DNA from: UBA4823 sp034436035
GTDB taxonomy: Bacteria; Chloroflexota; Anaerolineae; Anaerolineales; UBA4823
Assembly: GCA_034436035.1 (NCBI GenBank)
Contig: DAOTVW010000248.1
Location: 1-27,446 of the forward strand
Length of the DNA: 27,446 nucleotides
Direction: 5' to 3'
In this document: positions 17,073 through 24,917 of the stretch, piece by piece
Numbering within the stretch: position 1 is the first letter of the stretch
Layout: each line of letters starts with the position of its first letter
The notes under the pieces: model-generated
Seen by the model: only the letters and a program-made list of their open reading frames with translations
Told to the model about the DNA's origin: nothing
The model's database searches: none
Program-made: the position numbers and the translations under genes

Positions 17073-17990
17073 TCAACTTATGCGCATCTTGCTTAGCTTC
17101 GTTGGATATCCTTGTAACCAAAGCTGCCAAAACCGTTCGATTTCTGTCTCGATGGTTGGCAAAGCTCCGGATAACTCCCGTTGTAATTTGCTTGTATCCA
17201 GTGTCATATTGGGAGCACGGGCAGCTTTTAAATTAGCTTGGGCTATAGTGGTTGGCTGGATCAAACGCTCATCCAACCCAAATTGACGTGCAATTGCAAC
17301 ACCAAATTCATATTTGCTGATCGCTTGTGGTGCAACCACATGATACAAACCACTGCAATTCTTGTTCATCAGCTGAAGTAATATATGTGCCAAGTCATTG
17401 ACTAGCAATGGGCAGAAATACACATCGGTGAAACCCATCACCGTTCTACCAGCCTGTAAGTTGCTCAAAAAGAATTCAGCTAAACTTCGCTTACCAGACA
17501 TACTCCAACCAAAAAAATTTACCCGCACCACCAAAGATTGGGGAGCAATGGTCAAGACAGCCCGCTCTCCATCCAATTTAGTCTGGGCATAAATGCTGAG
17601 CGGATGGGGTTCATCATCTTCCCGGTAGCCACCGCGCTGCCCATCGAAGACGGCATCGGTGGAAATTTGTAGCAGGCGCGCTCCGCCCCTAGCGACATAA
17701 GTGGCTAGTTTTGTTGGTAAATCTGTATTTAGTTTTTTTGCCAGCGGCGGGTTTGTCTCACAGGCTTCCAAGTCCGCCAAAGCTGCACAGTTGATGATCC
17801 AATCTGGACGAACGGTCTCAATCAACTGGTCAATTTCATTGTCCTGTGTCAAATCTGCCCGAAGGACTTGAAAATGATCATTCGCAATCAGGGTATGGTG
17901 TACAACCCCGATTACATCATGATCCTTGCAAGCCTCCAGTGCCAGATTGATGCCCAATAATCCGCTGGCGCCGCTGATAAGTAGGCGCAT
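17073..17990 (-). CDS. RmlD-like NAD(P)-dependent sugar reductase
   Basis: This 305-residue extended SDR resembles dTDP-4-dehydrorhamnose reductases. It has LLISGASGLLGINLA (3-17) for cofactor binding, STDAVFDGQRGGY (110-122) and the catalytic YAQTK (Tyr134, Lys138). It lies immediately downstream of the UDP-GlcNAc 4,6-dehydratase-like gene, so it may reduce the 4-keto product of that enzyme, as CapF-type and RmlD-type reductases do. RmlA, RmlB and RmlC are absent from the window, so true rhamnose synthesis is not supported here. No strong ribosome site is seen; the ATG at 17988-17990 is preceded by AAAGGA at a long distance. Confidence 0.82.
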   Translation of the reverse strand: MRLLISGASGLLGINLALEACKDHDVIGVVHHTLIANDHFQVLRADLTQDNEIDQLIETVRPDWIINCAALADLEACETNPPLAKKLNTDLPTKLATYVARGGARLLQISTDAVFDGQRGGYREDDEPHPLSIYAQTKLDGERAVLTIAPQSLVVRVNFFGWSMSGKRSLAEFFLSNLQAGRTVMGFTDVYFCPLLVNDLAHILLQLMNKNCSGLYHVVAPQAISKYEFGVAIARQFGLDERLIQPTTIAQANLKAARAPNMTLDTSKLQRELSGALPTIETEIERFWQLWLQGYPTKLSKMRIS

Positions 17991-18023
17991 TTAGATGAAA
18001 TGTTCCTTTATCCCTTTGGCTCA

Positions 18024-19010
18024 TTACGTTTCTTCAACCTCATTGATAATCGCTTTAATTTGCTCAAGCGTAAGCCATTCGGGATTTGTATCGCTGGCAT
18101 AGCGAAAACCATCTGGCAAGGGACGACCGCGCCCTTGCCAGTTATGCCCAAACCATAATTCTGTCGAAGGCTGCACAACATACATGTCATCCAATTCAAT
18201 TGCAGCCCGCGCTTCATCTTCATGAATTAACATCTCGTGCAATTTCTCACCTGGACGAATACCAATCACTTCCAATTCTGCCTCGGGTGCGATCACCCGC
18301 GCTAAATCGACAATGCGCATACTGGGTATTTTTGGAACAAATACCTCGCCACCTTGCATTTGTTCAATACAACGAATCACAAAGCGTACCCCATCTTCCA
18401 GACTGATCCAGAAGCGAGTCATTCTCTCATCAGTGATGGTCAATTTGCCGTTTTCACGCTGCTTTAGGAACATCGGAACAACGCTGCCGCGGCTGCCTAC
18501 GACATTGCCGTAACGGACACAGCTAAAGCGAGTAGGTTTCCCAGCCGCATAGGCATTGCTCTGGACGAATAGCTTTTCAGCCGCTAATTTCGTTGCGCCG
18601 TATAGATTTACCGGATTAACCGCCTTGTCGGTGCTTAATGCTAAGACTTTTTTCACATTACAGTCTAATGCTGCATCAATCACATTACTACTACCCAGTA
18701 TATTCGTCTTTATCGCTTCCATGGGGTTGTATTCACAAGCTGGCACTTGTTTGAGCGCCGCAGCATGCACCACAATATCCACCCCAGCCATCGCGCGCCG
18801 TAAGCGTTCTAAATCGCGCACGTCGCCAATGAAATAACGTAAAGTAGGATGGGTAAATCCGCTTAGTTGCATTTCGTGCTGCTTTAATTCATCGCGACTG
18901 AAAATAATTAATTTTGCTGGGTGATATTCAGCCAACATAATTTCGATAAATTTTTTCCCAAACGAACCGGTTGCCCCGGTTACCATGATTACTTTATCTG
19001 TCCATTCCAT
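18024..19010 (-). CDS. UDP-N-acetylglucosamine 4,6-dehydratase (PseB/CapE/FlaA1-like)
   Basis: This soluble short-form 4,6-dehydratase of 328 residues removes water from UDP-GlcNAc to give a UDP-4-keto-6-deoxy sugar, often with C5 inversion. The cofactor motif is VTGATGSFGKKF (10-21). The catalytic region STDKAVNPVNLYGATK carries the Asp-Lys pair (TDK) and the Tyr/Lys of this group (Tyr137, Lys141). YGNVVGSRGSVVPMF and GIRPGEKLHEMLI are characteristic of PseB. I placed the start at the ATG at 19008-19010, with GGAG six bases upstream; an in-frame GTG at 19020-19022 overlaps that site. The usual PseB partners (PseC aminotransferase, PseH, PseG) are not in the window, so the product may feed the adjacent RmlD-like reductase instead. 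Confidence 0.9.
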   Translation of the reverse strand: MEWTDKVIMVTGATGSFGKKFIEIMLAEYHPAKLIIFSRDELKQHEMQLSGFTHPTLRYFIGDVRDLERLRRAMAGVDIVVHAAALKQVPACEYNPMEAIKTNILGSSNVIDAALDCNVKKVLALSTDKAVNPVNLYGATKLAAEKLFVQSNAYAAGKPTRFSCVRYGNVVGSRGSVVPMFLKQRENGKLTITDERMTRFWISLEDGVRFVIRCIEQMQGGEVFVPKIPSMRIVDLARVIAPEAELEVIGIRPGEKLHEMLIHEDEARAAIELDDMYVVQPSTELWFGHNWQGRGRPLPDGFRYASDTNPEWLTLEQIKAIINEVEET

Positions 19011-19028
19011 CTTTTTCTCCACATCAAA

Positions 19029-20057
19029 TTATTGTGGCATTACCCCATAATGCCGGCGAACGGTTTGCAGCAAATCAGACGGCAAACGCATTGTCATAAG
19101 AGCATAAAAACGTAGCAACCGACCATAAGCTGAAAGGGAAAATCCGCTCTGTGGAATATACCCCATCTGTTTCATGCCTGCCCGGCAAGCTGTTTCAATC
19201 ACCGCGACATCACTTGTATTCAGCTCGTTTTTCCAGCGCCCTAGGGGACGAGAGCTAATTCCAGAAAAACGTTCATTGAACATGGAATTACCTTGCCAAA
19301 GGACGCCATTTTTCGTCGGTGTGCGCAAGCTTTCATGATCTTCAATATCTAAAAAGTGTGCTAATTCAGCAATTACCCGCTCGGGATTTTGCGTTAAATC
19401 TTCGTATTTTAAGATGCAATACCGTTCTGAACCGTAATGTTTCTGACTCTGTATGCCGGCTTTCAAACTGGTGTTCCAGCTGCGCGAAAATCGTTCGGCT
19501 GGCAGGTGCGGATGTTTGCGGCGATATGTGGCGTAATTATCCCGTGGATCACGCACGACATGGATACAGCGCGCTTGTGGCCACCAGCTAAAAATTTGTT
19601 CTGTAAAATATTCGTTGTAAGGGGTCTTCTCAACCCAATAACGGGTTTGGGGAGTAATTTTTTGGTGCACTTTTCCAAACGCGAGGATCGCTGCACTCAA
19701 CAAATCCCCATCGTGGCGGATTTTTTCGGGTGGTAGCAGACTATCCATGACGCGGCAGGTTTCTGCATATTGGATATAAGCGATATCAGGCTGAGCGATG
19801 CCTGCAGATGAATCTGCCTCCTGGTTCATCGGTTGCAAATCAAAAAAGTGGAGCAAAAAGCGCTTCCCCAGTGATAGTTTTTCTGCGTTATCTGTATTCT
19901 TAAAGCGCGGTAACAACCCGCGGAAGAAAACCGTCTCTGCAGGATATACCACTAGTTGGGGATGACTATCCAACAAAGCCATCAATAATGTCGTCCCAGA
20001 TTTCGGATGACCACAAATAAAAACCGGATGATCCCGCAATCGTTCAAATTCGTTCAT
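19029..20057 (-). CDS. PAPS-dependent sulfotransferase family protein (second copy)
   Basis: The 342-residue protein carries ICGHPKSGTTLLMALLDSHP (14-33), the 5'-phosphosulfate loop, WVEKTPYNEY (141-150), and VRDPRDNYATYRRK (168-181), the 3'-phosphate site. It lacks membrane segments except for weak C-terminal hydrophobicity. It overlaps the stop of the KpsC-like gene by four bases (ATGA), pointing to translational coupling with a capsule-type transferase. Sequence differences from the first sulfotransferase, for example HPKSGTT against HARSGTT, suggest a different acceptor or position. PAPS would come from the Sat-CysC enzyme in the same operon. Confidence 0.85.
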   Translation of the reverse strand: MNEFERLRDHPVFICGHPKSGTTLLMALLDSHPQLVVYPAETVFFRGLLPRFKNTDNAEKLSLGKRFLLHFFDLQPMNQEADSSAGIAQPDIAYIQYAETCRVMDSLLPPEKIRHDGDLLSAAILAFGKVHQKITPQTRYWVEKTPYNEYFTEQIFSWWPQARCIHVVRDPRDNYATYRRKHPHLPAERFSRSWNTSLKAGIQSQKHYGSERYCILKYEDLTQNPERVIAELAHFLDIEDHESLRTPTKNGVLWQGNSMFNERFSGISSRPLGRWKNELNTSDVAVIETACRAGMKQMGYIPQSGFSLSAYGRLLRFYALMTMRLPSDLLQTVRRHYGVMPQ

Positions 20058-21751
20058 GCCTTGACCTTCTCGATTGGAAGTATATCTTCATGGATTGGCG
20101 ACTCTGCCCATTCTATTGGTGCACCGCCCAAAATACTTAACGCTTTACCAAATTTTTTTATCCCTTCTGTGGAAAGCACGCGAGGCAATTGCCACTCTTC
20201 TAAATCTCCTTGTTTGAAAAAATGTAACCGCCAAGGAAAATCAAAGGGATAATCAAAAAAGAAGCGATAGGCATAATTCCAGGCTAAATTCACTTGTCCT
20301 TCTGAAAGCGGGGCGGATTTGCCATTGAATAGCATCTCTTGCAAAACGGTAAAATATTCTTCCCAGCTTACTGGATCAACCGTAAAGCCACGCCGGCGAT
20401 AGTGAGTTTTCCCGCTGACCACTACCGGAACCCCCGCCATTGCCATCTCCAAGCCAGCGGTAGTTGTATAGACTAACCCCAAGTCAGCCAGACCGATCAA
20501 GTCGTACGTATTGATTGGATCGTCTGCTCTTACTAAATGAATATGTGACGGTAATTCTCCTAAAGATTGCTTTAATTGGTCTGCTACGGATGGGCCTTTT
20601 GTATAACGCTCACCAGGATGAACTCGGATGATGAGTTGGGCATTAGGTCGTTTCATCAAGAATTTCACGGTTTCCACTAACCATTCGGTCATACTATGCG
20701 AGAAAACCTGTCTGCTAAGTGTTAAGCTATCTCCAATCACATTGGCAGCCAACAAGGCGATGGGACGGTCGTCCAAACCCAGTTTTTGGCGGGCATTTTG
20801 ACTGCCCTGACTAGGGATACCCTGCCAGCGGCGGGAAAAATTTTTCCATAAATCGGCATTCTGCCGAGCAGAGTAAAGCGCCTGAATTGTTTCCCATTCC
20901 GTGTCGGTCAATGGTTTGTCTTTATAAGCTTCCCACAAGCTATCGGTCTCTTGAAGCATCACCTCTGCATTTTGGGCGAGCCAGATTCGTTGCCGTTGTT
21001 CACCAAATTCATAAGTTACGCGTGGAATATCTAAATAACGCGCCACTTGATACACCGCGGCGGTTTCCAGAACCGTCCCATTTGGGATTAAGATTCCATC
21101 CATCCTTTCTTGCTGCAACCAGTCCAATGCTGCCAATGCCGTGCGGCGATTCCGCTCAAGGCGCAGCATATATAAACGCCCGGCAGCTGTGTTAGGATTG
21201 GTACTATTAAATTCCTCAATTTGCAATAAATATTGCACATCTCGTAATGAAATCGCTTTCACCTGTTCTTCTAGTTCTTCTGGGAGAGAAGAGAGCGGTT
21301 TATCCCGCCCGATTTGATAAAGGGACACCGATTGAACATAGGGTGAAAACCCGCCAAGAATACGCTGTAGCTTTTGCTCTTGCTTCCGTATTTCACCTTC
21401 GTTCATCCATTGATTAGGAGAGCGGTATGGCATGGTGGCAATCTGCACATCCTTTCCTAATCCCGCCAGTGTAGCTGCCAGCAAAGTGGTTTGTTCAATC
21501 CAGTATTGCAATACGCCAAATAAGGCAATACGTTGAAAGGGTGTATCAAGTGCTGTCCCTGTTGAACGGGCTTGTTCGACCTGCCTACGCCAGACTGGTA
21601 GTGCTTTGGACAAGTTACGGAACGAACGGTCTTTCTTAGAGCGCCGCCATGCGCGCCGCATCATCCAATATAACCGGTTAATACGAAAGCCTTTCTTTCT
21701 TGGCTCAGATAGTGTTCCGTTGAAAAACCCATCATTACCGAAATCATTCAT
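20054..21751 (-). CDS. KpsC/SpsB-like capsule polysaccharide transferase
   Basis: This 565-residue protein ends in a GT-B-like Capsule_synth domain: LIIRVHPGERYTKG (373-386), DDPINTYDLIGLADLGLVYT (410-429), TTAGLEMAMAGVPVVVSGKT (429-448) and HYRRRGFT (450-457), a pattern shared by KpsC/KpsS beta-Kdo transferases and Bacillus SpsB. The N-terminal half (1-330) is alpha-helical with many charged residues and is less recognisable. I used the ATG at 21749-21751, which overlaps the Wzt stop as ATGA; an open frame extends to 21811 inside Wzt. Next to a Wzm/Wzt exporter, this family typically builds the linker or chain exported by that transporter. Donor identity, Kdo or another ulosonate, is not shown by the sequence. 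Confidence 0.75.
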   Translation of the reverse strand: MNDFGNDGFFNGTLSEPRKKGFRINRLYWMMRRAWRRSKKDRSFRNLSKALPVWRRQVEQARSTGTALDTPFQRIALFGVLQYWIEQTTLLAATLAGLGKDVQIATMPYRSPNQWMNEGEIRKQEQKLQRILGGFSPYVQSVSLYQIGRDKPLSSLPEELEEQVKAISLRDVQYLLQIEEFNSTNPNTAAGRLYMLRLERNRRTALAALDWLQQERMDGILIPNGTVLETAAVYQVARYLDIPRVTYEFGEQRQRIWLAQNAEVMLQETDSLWEAYKDKPLTDTEWETIQALYSARQNADLWKNFSRRWQGIPSQGSQNARQKLGLDDRPIALLAANVIGDSLTLSRQVFSHSMTEWLVETVKFLMKRPNAQLIIRVHPGERYTKGPSVADQLKQSLGELPSHIHLVRADDPINTYDLIGLADLGLVYTTTAGLEMAMAGVPVVVSGKTHYRRRGFTVDPVSWEEYFTVLQEMLFNGKSAPLSEGQVNLAWNYAYRFFFDYPFDFPWRLHFFKQGDLEEWQLPRVLSTEGIKKFGKALSILGGAPIEWAESPIHEDILPIEKVKA

Positions 21752-23016
21752 TGTAAAAGGATCTCCCAGTTTAAGCGGGGACGCAAGAACCCCTGACGAT
21801 TTTCTAGCCATTGTTTACCGGGAGCACCGGTTGCATCCACGTTGAAACTCATGGCGTGTTCATCTTGAAAATAACGTTTTAATCGGTAGACACTGGCATT
21901 CATCCCCAACATATAGCGCCCTTCATTGAGTAAATCACCCGGGATGACACAGCGGCTAACATAACGTCCAGCCTGCCTGACGCTATATTGCTCATACTGA
22001 ATCGGATCATCTGTATCAAAAGATGTAAAAATCACTTCCCCATGCGTGTTCATCAAGTATATCCCAACCCGCAAACCGTTTATTGGGTTATCTAACTGAT
22101 ATTCCAACTCGACTGTGAGCGGTTCTACTGAACGAACGCTCTCGGCAATTTGCCCTTGTGCATTACGAATGCGCATGGCAAGCGGTCGGAATGGAGCAGC
22201 TTCGGGTGGCACTTCTTCTTTGCGCCAACGCCGTTCACCTTCCATCGCCAGACCAGATGATAAATAATAATCGACGGCCTCATTGGAAGGCGCCCGCATC
22301 AGCATCTTTCCTCCATCGAGGACGATGGTCTCACGGGTTAACCGTAAAATGGCTGACATATTGTGGCTGACGAACAGCACTGTGCGGCCCTCGCTGGCTA
22401 CATCGCTCATCTTTCCAAGGCATTTGCGTTGAAATTCTGCATCGCCTACCGCCAATACTTCATCGACTACTAAAATTTCCGGCTCCATGTGGGCTGCCAC
22501 TGCAAATGCCAGACGCAAATACATCCCACTCGAATAACGTTTCACCGGTGTATCGATGAATTTTTCCACACCCGAAAAATCAACAATTTCATCGAACTTA
22601 CGTTGGATTTCAGCTCGCTTCATCCCTAAGATAGCGCCATTGAGGAAAATATTTTCGCGCCCGGTCAGCTCAGGATGGAAACCAGTACCCACTTCCAACA
22701 AAGAACCAACCCGACCATGGATTTCCGCAACCCCTTCGGATGGCTCTGTGACACGGGAGAGGATTTTAAGCAACGTGCTTTTCCCTGCGCCATTGCGCCC
22801 AATCACTCCCAACACCTCCCCCGTTTTTACCTCAAAGGAGACATTCCGGAGAGCCCAAATAATCTCGTGCGAAGTAGGGATTCCATACTTCAATACCCGT
22901 ACCGGCCACTTTACCATTTCAACTATTGAATCACGTAAGGTGGGATAATAATCTGATTGGGTGTTTATCCGATAATACTTCCCTACATTGTTAACTCGTA
23001 TTGCAATATCACTCAT
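21748..23016 (-). CDS. ABC transporter ATP-binding protein with C-terminal carbohydrate-binding domain (Wzt/TagH-like)
   Basis: This 422-residue nucleotide-binding subunit exports polysaccharide. Residues 1-250 hold Walker A GRNGAGKST (73-81), the TGFHPELTGRENIFLNG segment typical of the polysaccharide ABC group, signature YSSGMYLRLAFA (161-172), Walker B ILVVDEVLAVGD (181-192) and the switch histidine in SHN (216-218). Residues 265-422 form an extra beta-rich domain like the C-terminal domain of Wzt, which in O9a-type systems binds the chain terminus. The likely start is ATG at 23014-23016; a GTG at 23028 is in frame but overlaps the permease stop. It follows the Wzm gene directly and should pair with it in the membrane. 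Confidence 0.92.
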   Translation of the reverse strand: MSDIAIRVNNVGKYYRINTQSDYYPTLRDSIVEMVKWPVRVLKYGIPTSHEIIWALRNVSFEVKTGEVLGVIGRNGAGKSTLLKILSRVTEPSEGVAEIHGRVGSLLEVGTGFHPELTGRENIFLNGAILGMKRAEIQRKFDEIVDFSGVEKFIDTPVKRYSSGMYLRLAFAVAAHMEPEILVVDEVLAVGDAEFQRKCLGKMSDVASEGRTVLFVSHNMSAILRLTRETIVLDGGKMLMRAPSNEAVDYYLSSGLAMEGERRWRKEEVPPEAAPFRPLAMRIRNAQGQIAESVRSVEPLTVELEYQLDNPINGLRVGIYLMNTHGEVIFTSFDTDDPIQYEQYSVRQAGRYVSRCVIPGDLLNEGRYMLGMNASVYRLKRYFQDEHAMSFNVDATGAPGKQWLENRQGFLRPRLNWEILLQ

Positions 23017-23029
23017 AACGCTTCCCACT

Positions 23030-23881
23030 CTAGATCATATCGGCAAAGGTACGTTCCATGCGGCGGAAATAATACATCCCGCTAATCAGTAGAAACACAG
23101 ATATCAACGTGGATATCCATAACATGGTCATCGAAGGTGGCTGAGCGCCTAAGAGTGCCCAGCGAAAACCTTCCACAACACCAACCATAGGATTGATTGC
23201 ATATAAAAATTGCCATTTTGCGGGGATAGATTTGGCTGAATATGCTACTGGCGTCACAAGCATCCAGATTTGGGTAAGGAAAGGCAAAATATAGCCAACA
23301 TCCCGGTACAAAACATTCAGCGCCGAAAGCCACAAGCCCAACCCAAAAGCAGTTATCAATGAGAGTAACAAGAAAAATGGTAAAGTCCACACCGCTTGGG
23401 TGGGGGTAATGTGATAATAAAACATCATCAGCAACAAGATGACAAACTGAATCAAGAAATCCAATAAGCCGCCCAAAACCGAAGCTAAGGGAATAATCAG
23501 CCGTGGAAAATAAATCTTGGTGATCATACTGCGATTGGTTAACATCGAACGGCCGGCATCGGTGAGCGCTTTGCTGAACAAACCCCACGGCAATAATGCG
23601 GTGAAGGTGAAGATCGGGCGGGGGATATTATCGGTGGAGAGTTTCGCCAAATTCCCAAAAATAAATGTCAGTACGACCATATTGATGAGCGGTTGCAAGA
23701 TTGCCCAGGCTGCGCCTAAGATGGTTTGTTTATAGCGCACCTTGATATCACGCCACGTCATGAAGTAAATCAATTCGCGGAAAACCCATAATTCCTTGAG
23801 GTTTAATGCAATCCATCCGCGCGAGGGACGTAGGATTACAACCTCCCCTTTTGGCTTGGTCGTCAGCGAAGTGTCTGCCAT
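23030..23881 (-). CDS. ABC-2 type polysaccharide exporter permease (Wzm/TagG-like)
   Basis: The 283-residue membrane protein has the family start LWVFRELIYFMTWRDIKVRYKQT (31-53), with RYKQTILGAAWAILQP, followed by about six hydrophobic segments (near 57-77, 90-106, 128-155, 165-187, 198-215 and 252-270). The later YRDVGYILPFLTQIWM and NPMVGVVEGFRWALL stretches are conserved in polysaccharide exporters. It moves undecaprenyl- or lipid-linked glycan across the cytoplasmic membrane using the Wzt ATPase encoded just downstream. Its ATG shares one base with the stop of the preceding epimerase gene (TAATG), with GGAG as ribosome site. Confidence 0.93.
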   Translation of the reverse strand: MADTSLTTKPKGEVVILRPSRGWIALNLKELWVFRELIYFMTWRDIKVRYKQTILGAAWAILQPLINMVVLTFIFGNLAKLSTDNIPRPIFTFTALLPWGLFSKALTDAGRSMLTNRSMITKIYFPRLIIPLASVLGGLLDFLIQFVILLLMMFYYHITPTQAVWTLPFFLLLSLITAFGLGLWLSALNVLYRDVGYILPFLTQIWMLVTPVAYSAKSIPAKWQFLYAINPMVGVVEGFRWALLGAQPPSMTMLWISTLISVFLLISGMYYFRRMERTFADMI

Positions 23882-24894
23882 TATTTTGCTCCCCGACCTG
23901 CACGATGAGCTTTATACCATTCCACCGTGCGCCGCAATCCTTCTTCAAAGGGCATTTGGGCACGAAAGCCAAAGAAACGCTCTGCCCTGCTGATATCTAA
24001 CGCCCGGCGCGGCTGACCGTTCGGTTTGCTGGTATCCCATACAATGCGCCCTTGAAAGCCAGTCAAACGAGCAATTAATTCCGCTAAATCTTTGATCCGA
24101 ATTTCCATACCTGAACCTAAATTGAATGGTTCCGCACCATTGTAGCGTTCTGCAGCAAGCAGGATTCCCTCGGCAGCATCTTCCACATACAGGAATTCGC
24201 GGGTTGGCGAACCATCTCCCCAAAGGACAATCTCTGCATCGCCGCGTTCTTGCGCTTCAACGCATTTTCGGATCATCGCTGGAATGACATGCGAGGTTTC
24301 TAAATCAAAATTATCCCGCGGACCATAGAGGTTGACCGGCAAAGGATAAATGGCATTAAAACCATATTGCTCGCGGTAAGCTTGCGCCTGGACGAGTAAC
24401 ATCTTTTTTGCTAATCCATAGGGCGCATTGGTTTCTTCGGGGTATCCATCCCATAAATTTTCCTCCTTGAAAGGTACGGGGGTGTATTTTGGATAAGCGC
24501 AAATCGTCCCGACTGCCACAAATTTATTCACCCCGCGCCGCCAGGCTTCATGCATCAACTGAACACCCATCATCAAGTTAATGTAGAAAAAATCGGCCGG
24601 ACGGGCACGGTTCGCCCCAATACCTCCAGCCAGCGCGGCTAAATGGATCACCATTACCTGGTCAGCCGTAGGGGAAGCGGGATGATTTAATACCCGATCA
24701 TAAAGCCTTTGAATATCCTCTAATTTAACGAGATCATATTCTTCAATGCGGGGCACAATGATTTCAGCTGCTCCGCGCGCTTGTAGCTTTTCGACTACAA
24801 ACGAACCAAGAAACCCTGCCCCGCCGGTGACAATCACCCTTTGACGGCTCCAAAATTCTCTTGAAGGAGGTGGAAAATTCGGCTTTTCAACCAT
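23881..24894 (-). CDS. GDP-L-fucose synthase-like NAD-dependent epimerase/reductase
   Basis: This 337-residue extended SDR has cofactor motif TGGAGFLG (23-30), HLAALAGGIGANRARPADFFYINL (84-107) and YGLAKK (Tyr159, Lys163). The GGIGANR and PADFFYxN pattern, and GTICAYPKYTPVPFKEENLW (129-148), are those of WcaG/Fcl-type GDP-4-keto-6-deoxymannose epimerase-reductases. No GDP-mannose 4,6-dehydratase lies in the window, so either that partner is elsewhere or the enzyme acts on another 4-keto sugar. I selected the ATG at 24892-24894 with AAGGA at a good distance; a TTG start two codons upstream is possible. Confidence 0.85.
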   Translation of the reverse strand: MVEKPNFPPPSREFWSRQRVIVTGGAGFLGSFVVEKLQARGAAEIIVPRIEEYDLVKLEDIQRLYDRVLNHPASPTADQVMVIHLAALAGGIGANRARPADFFYINLMMGVQLMHEAWRRGVNKFVAVGTICAYPKYTPVPFKEENLWDGYPEETNAPYGLAKKMLLVQAQAYREQYGFNAIYPLPVNLYGPRDNFDLETSHVIPAMIRKCVEAQERGDAEIVLWGDGSPTREFLYVEDAAEGILLAAERYNGAEPFNLGSGMEIRIKDLAELIARLTGFQGRIVWDTSKPNGQPRRALDISRAERFFGFRAQMPFEEGLRRTVEWYKAHRAGRGAK

Positions 24895-24917
24895 AATCAA
24901 TCCTTTATCTAGCGAAA

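Noticed and set aside
17044..17130. N-terminal extension of the standalone NeuB
   Set aside because: The extra 29 residues have no family similarity and overlap the reductase coding region; the ATG at 17043 has a strong ribosome site and matches the family's usual start.
21752..21811. Upstream start for the KpsC-like protein
   Set aside because: It lies inside the Wzt coding sequence. The ATG overlapping the Wzt stop as ATGA follows the pattern seen elsewhere in the operon.
23082..23588. Open frame of 168 codons on the minus strand inside the permease gene
   Set aside because: It overlaps the Wzm-like permease in another frame. The permease frame has conserved motifs and transmembrane segments, so this is a shadow.
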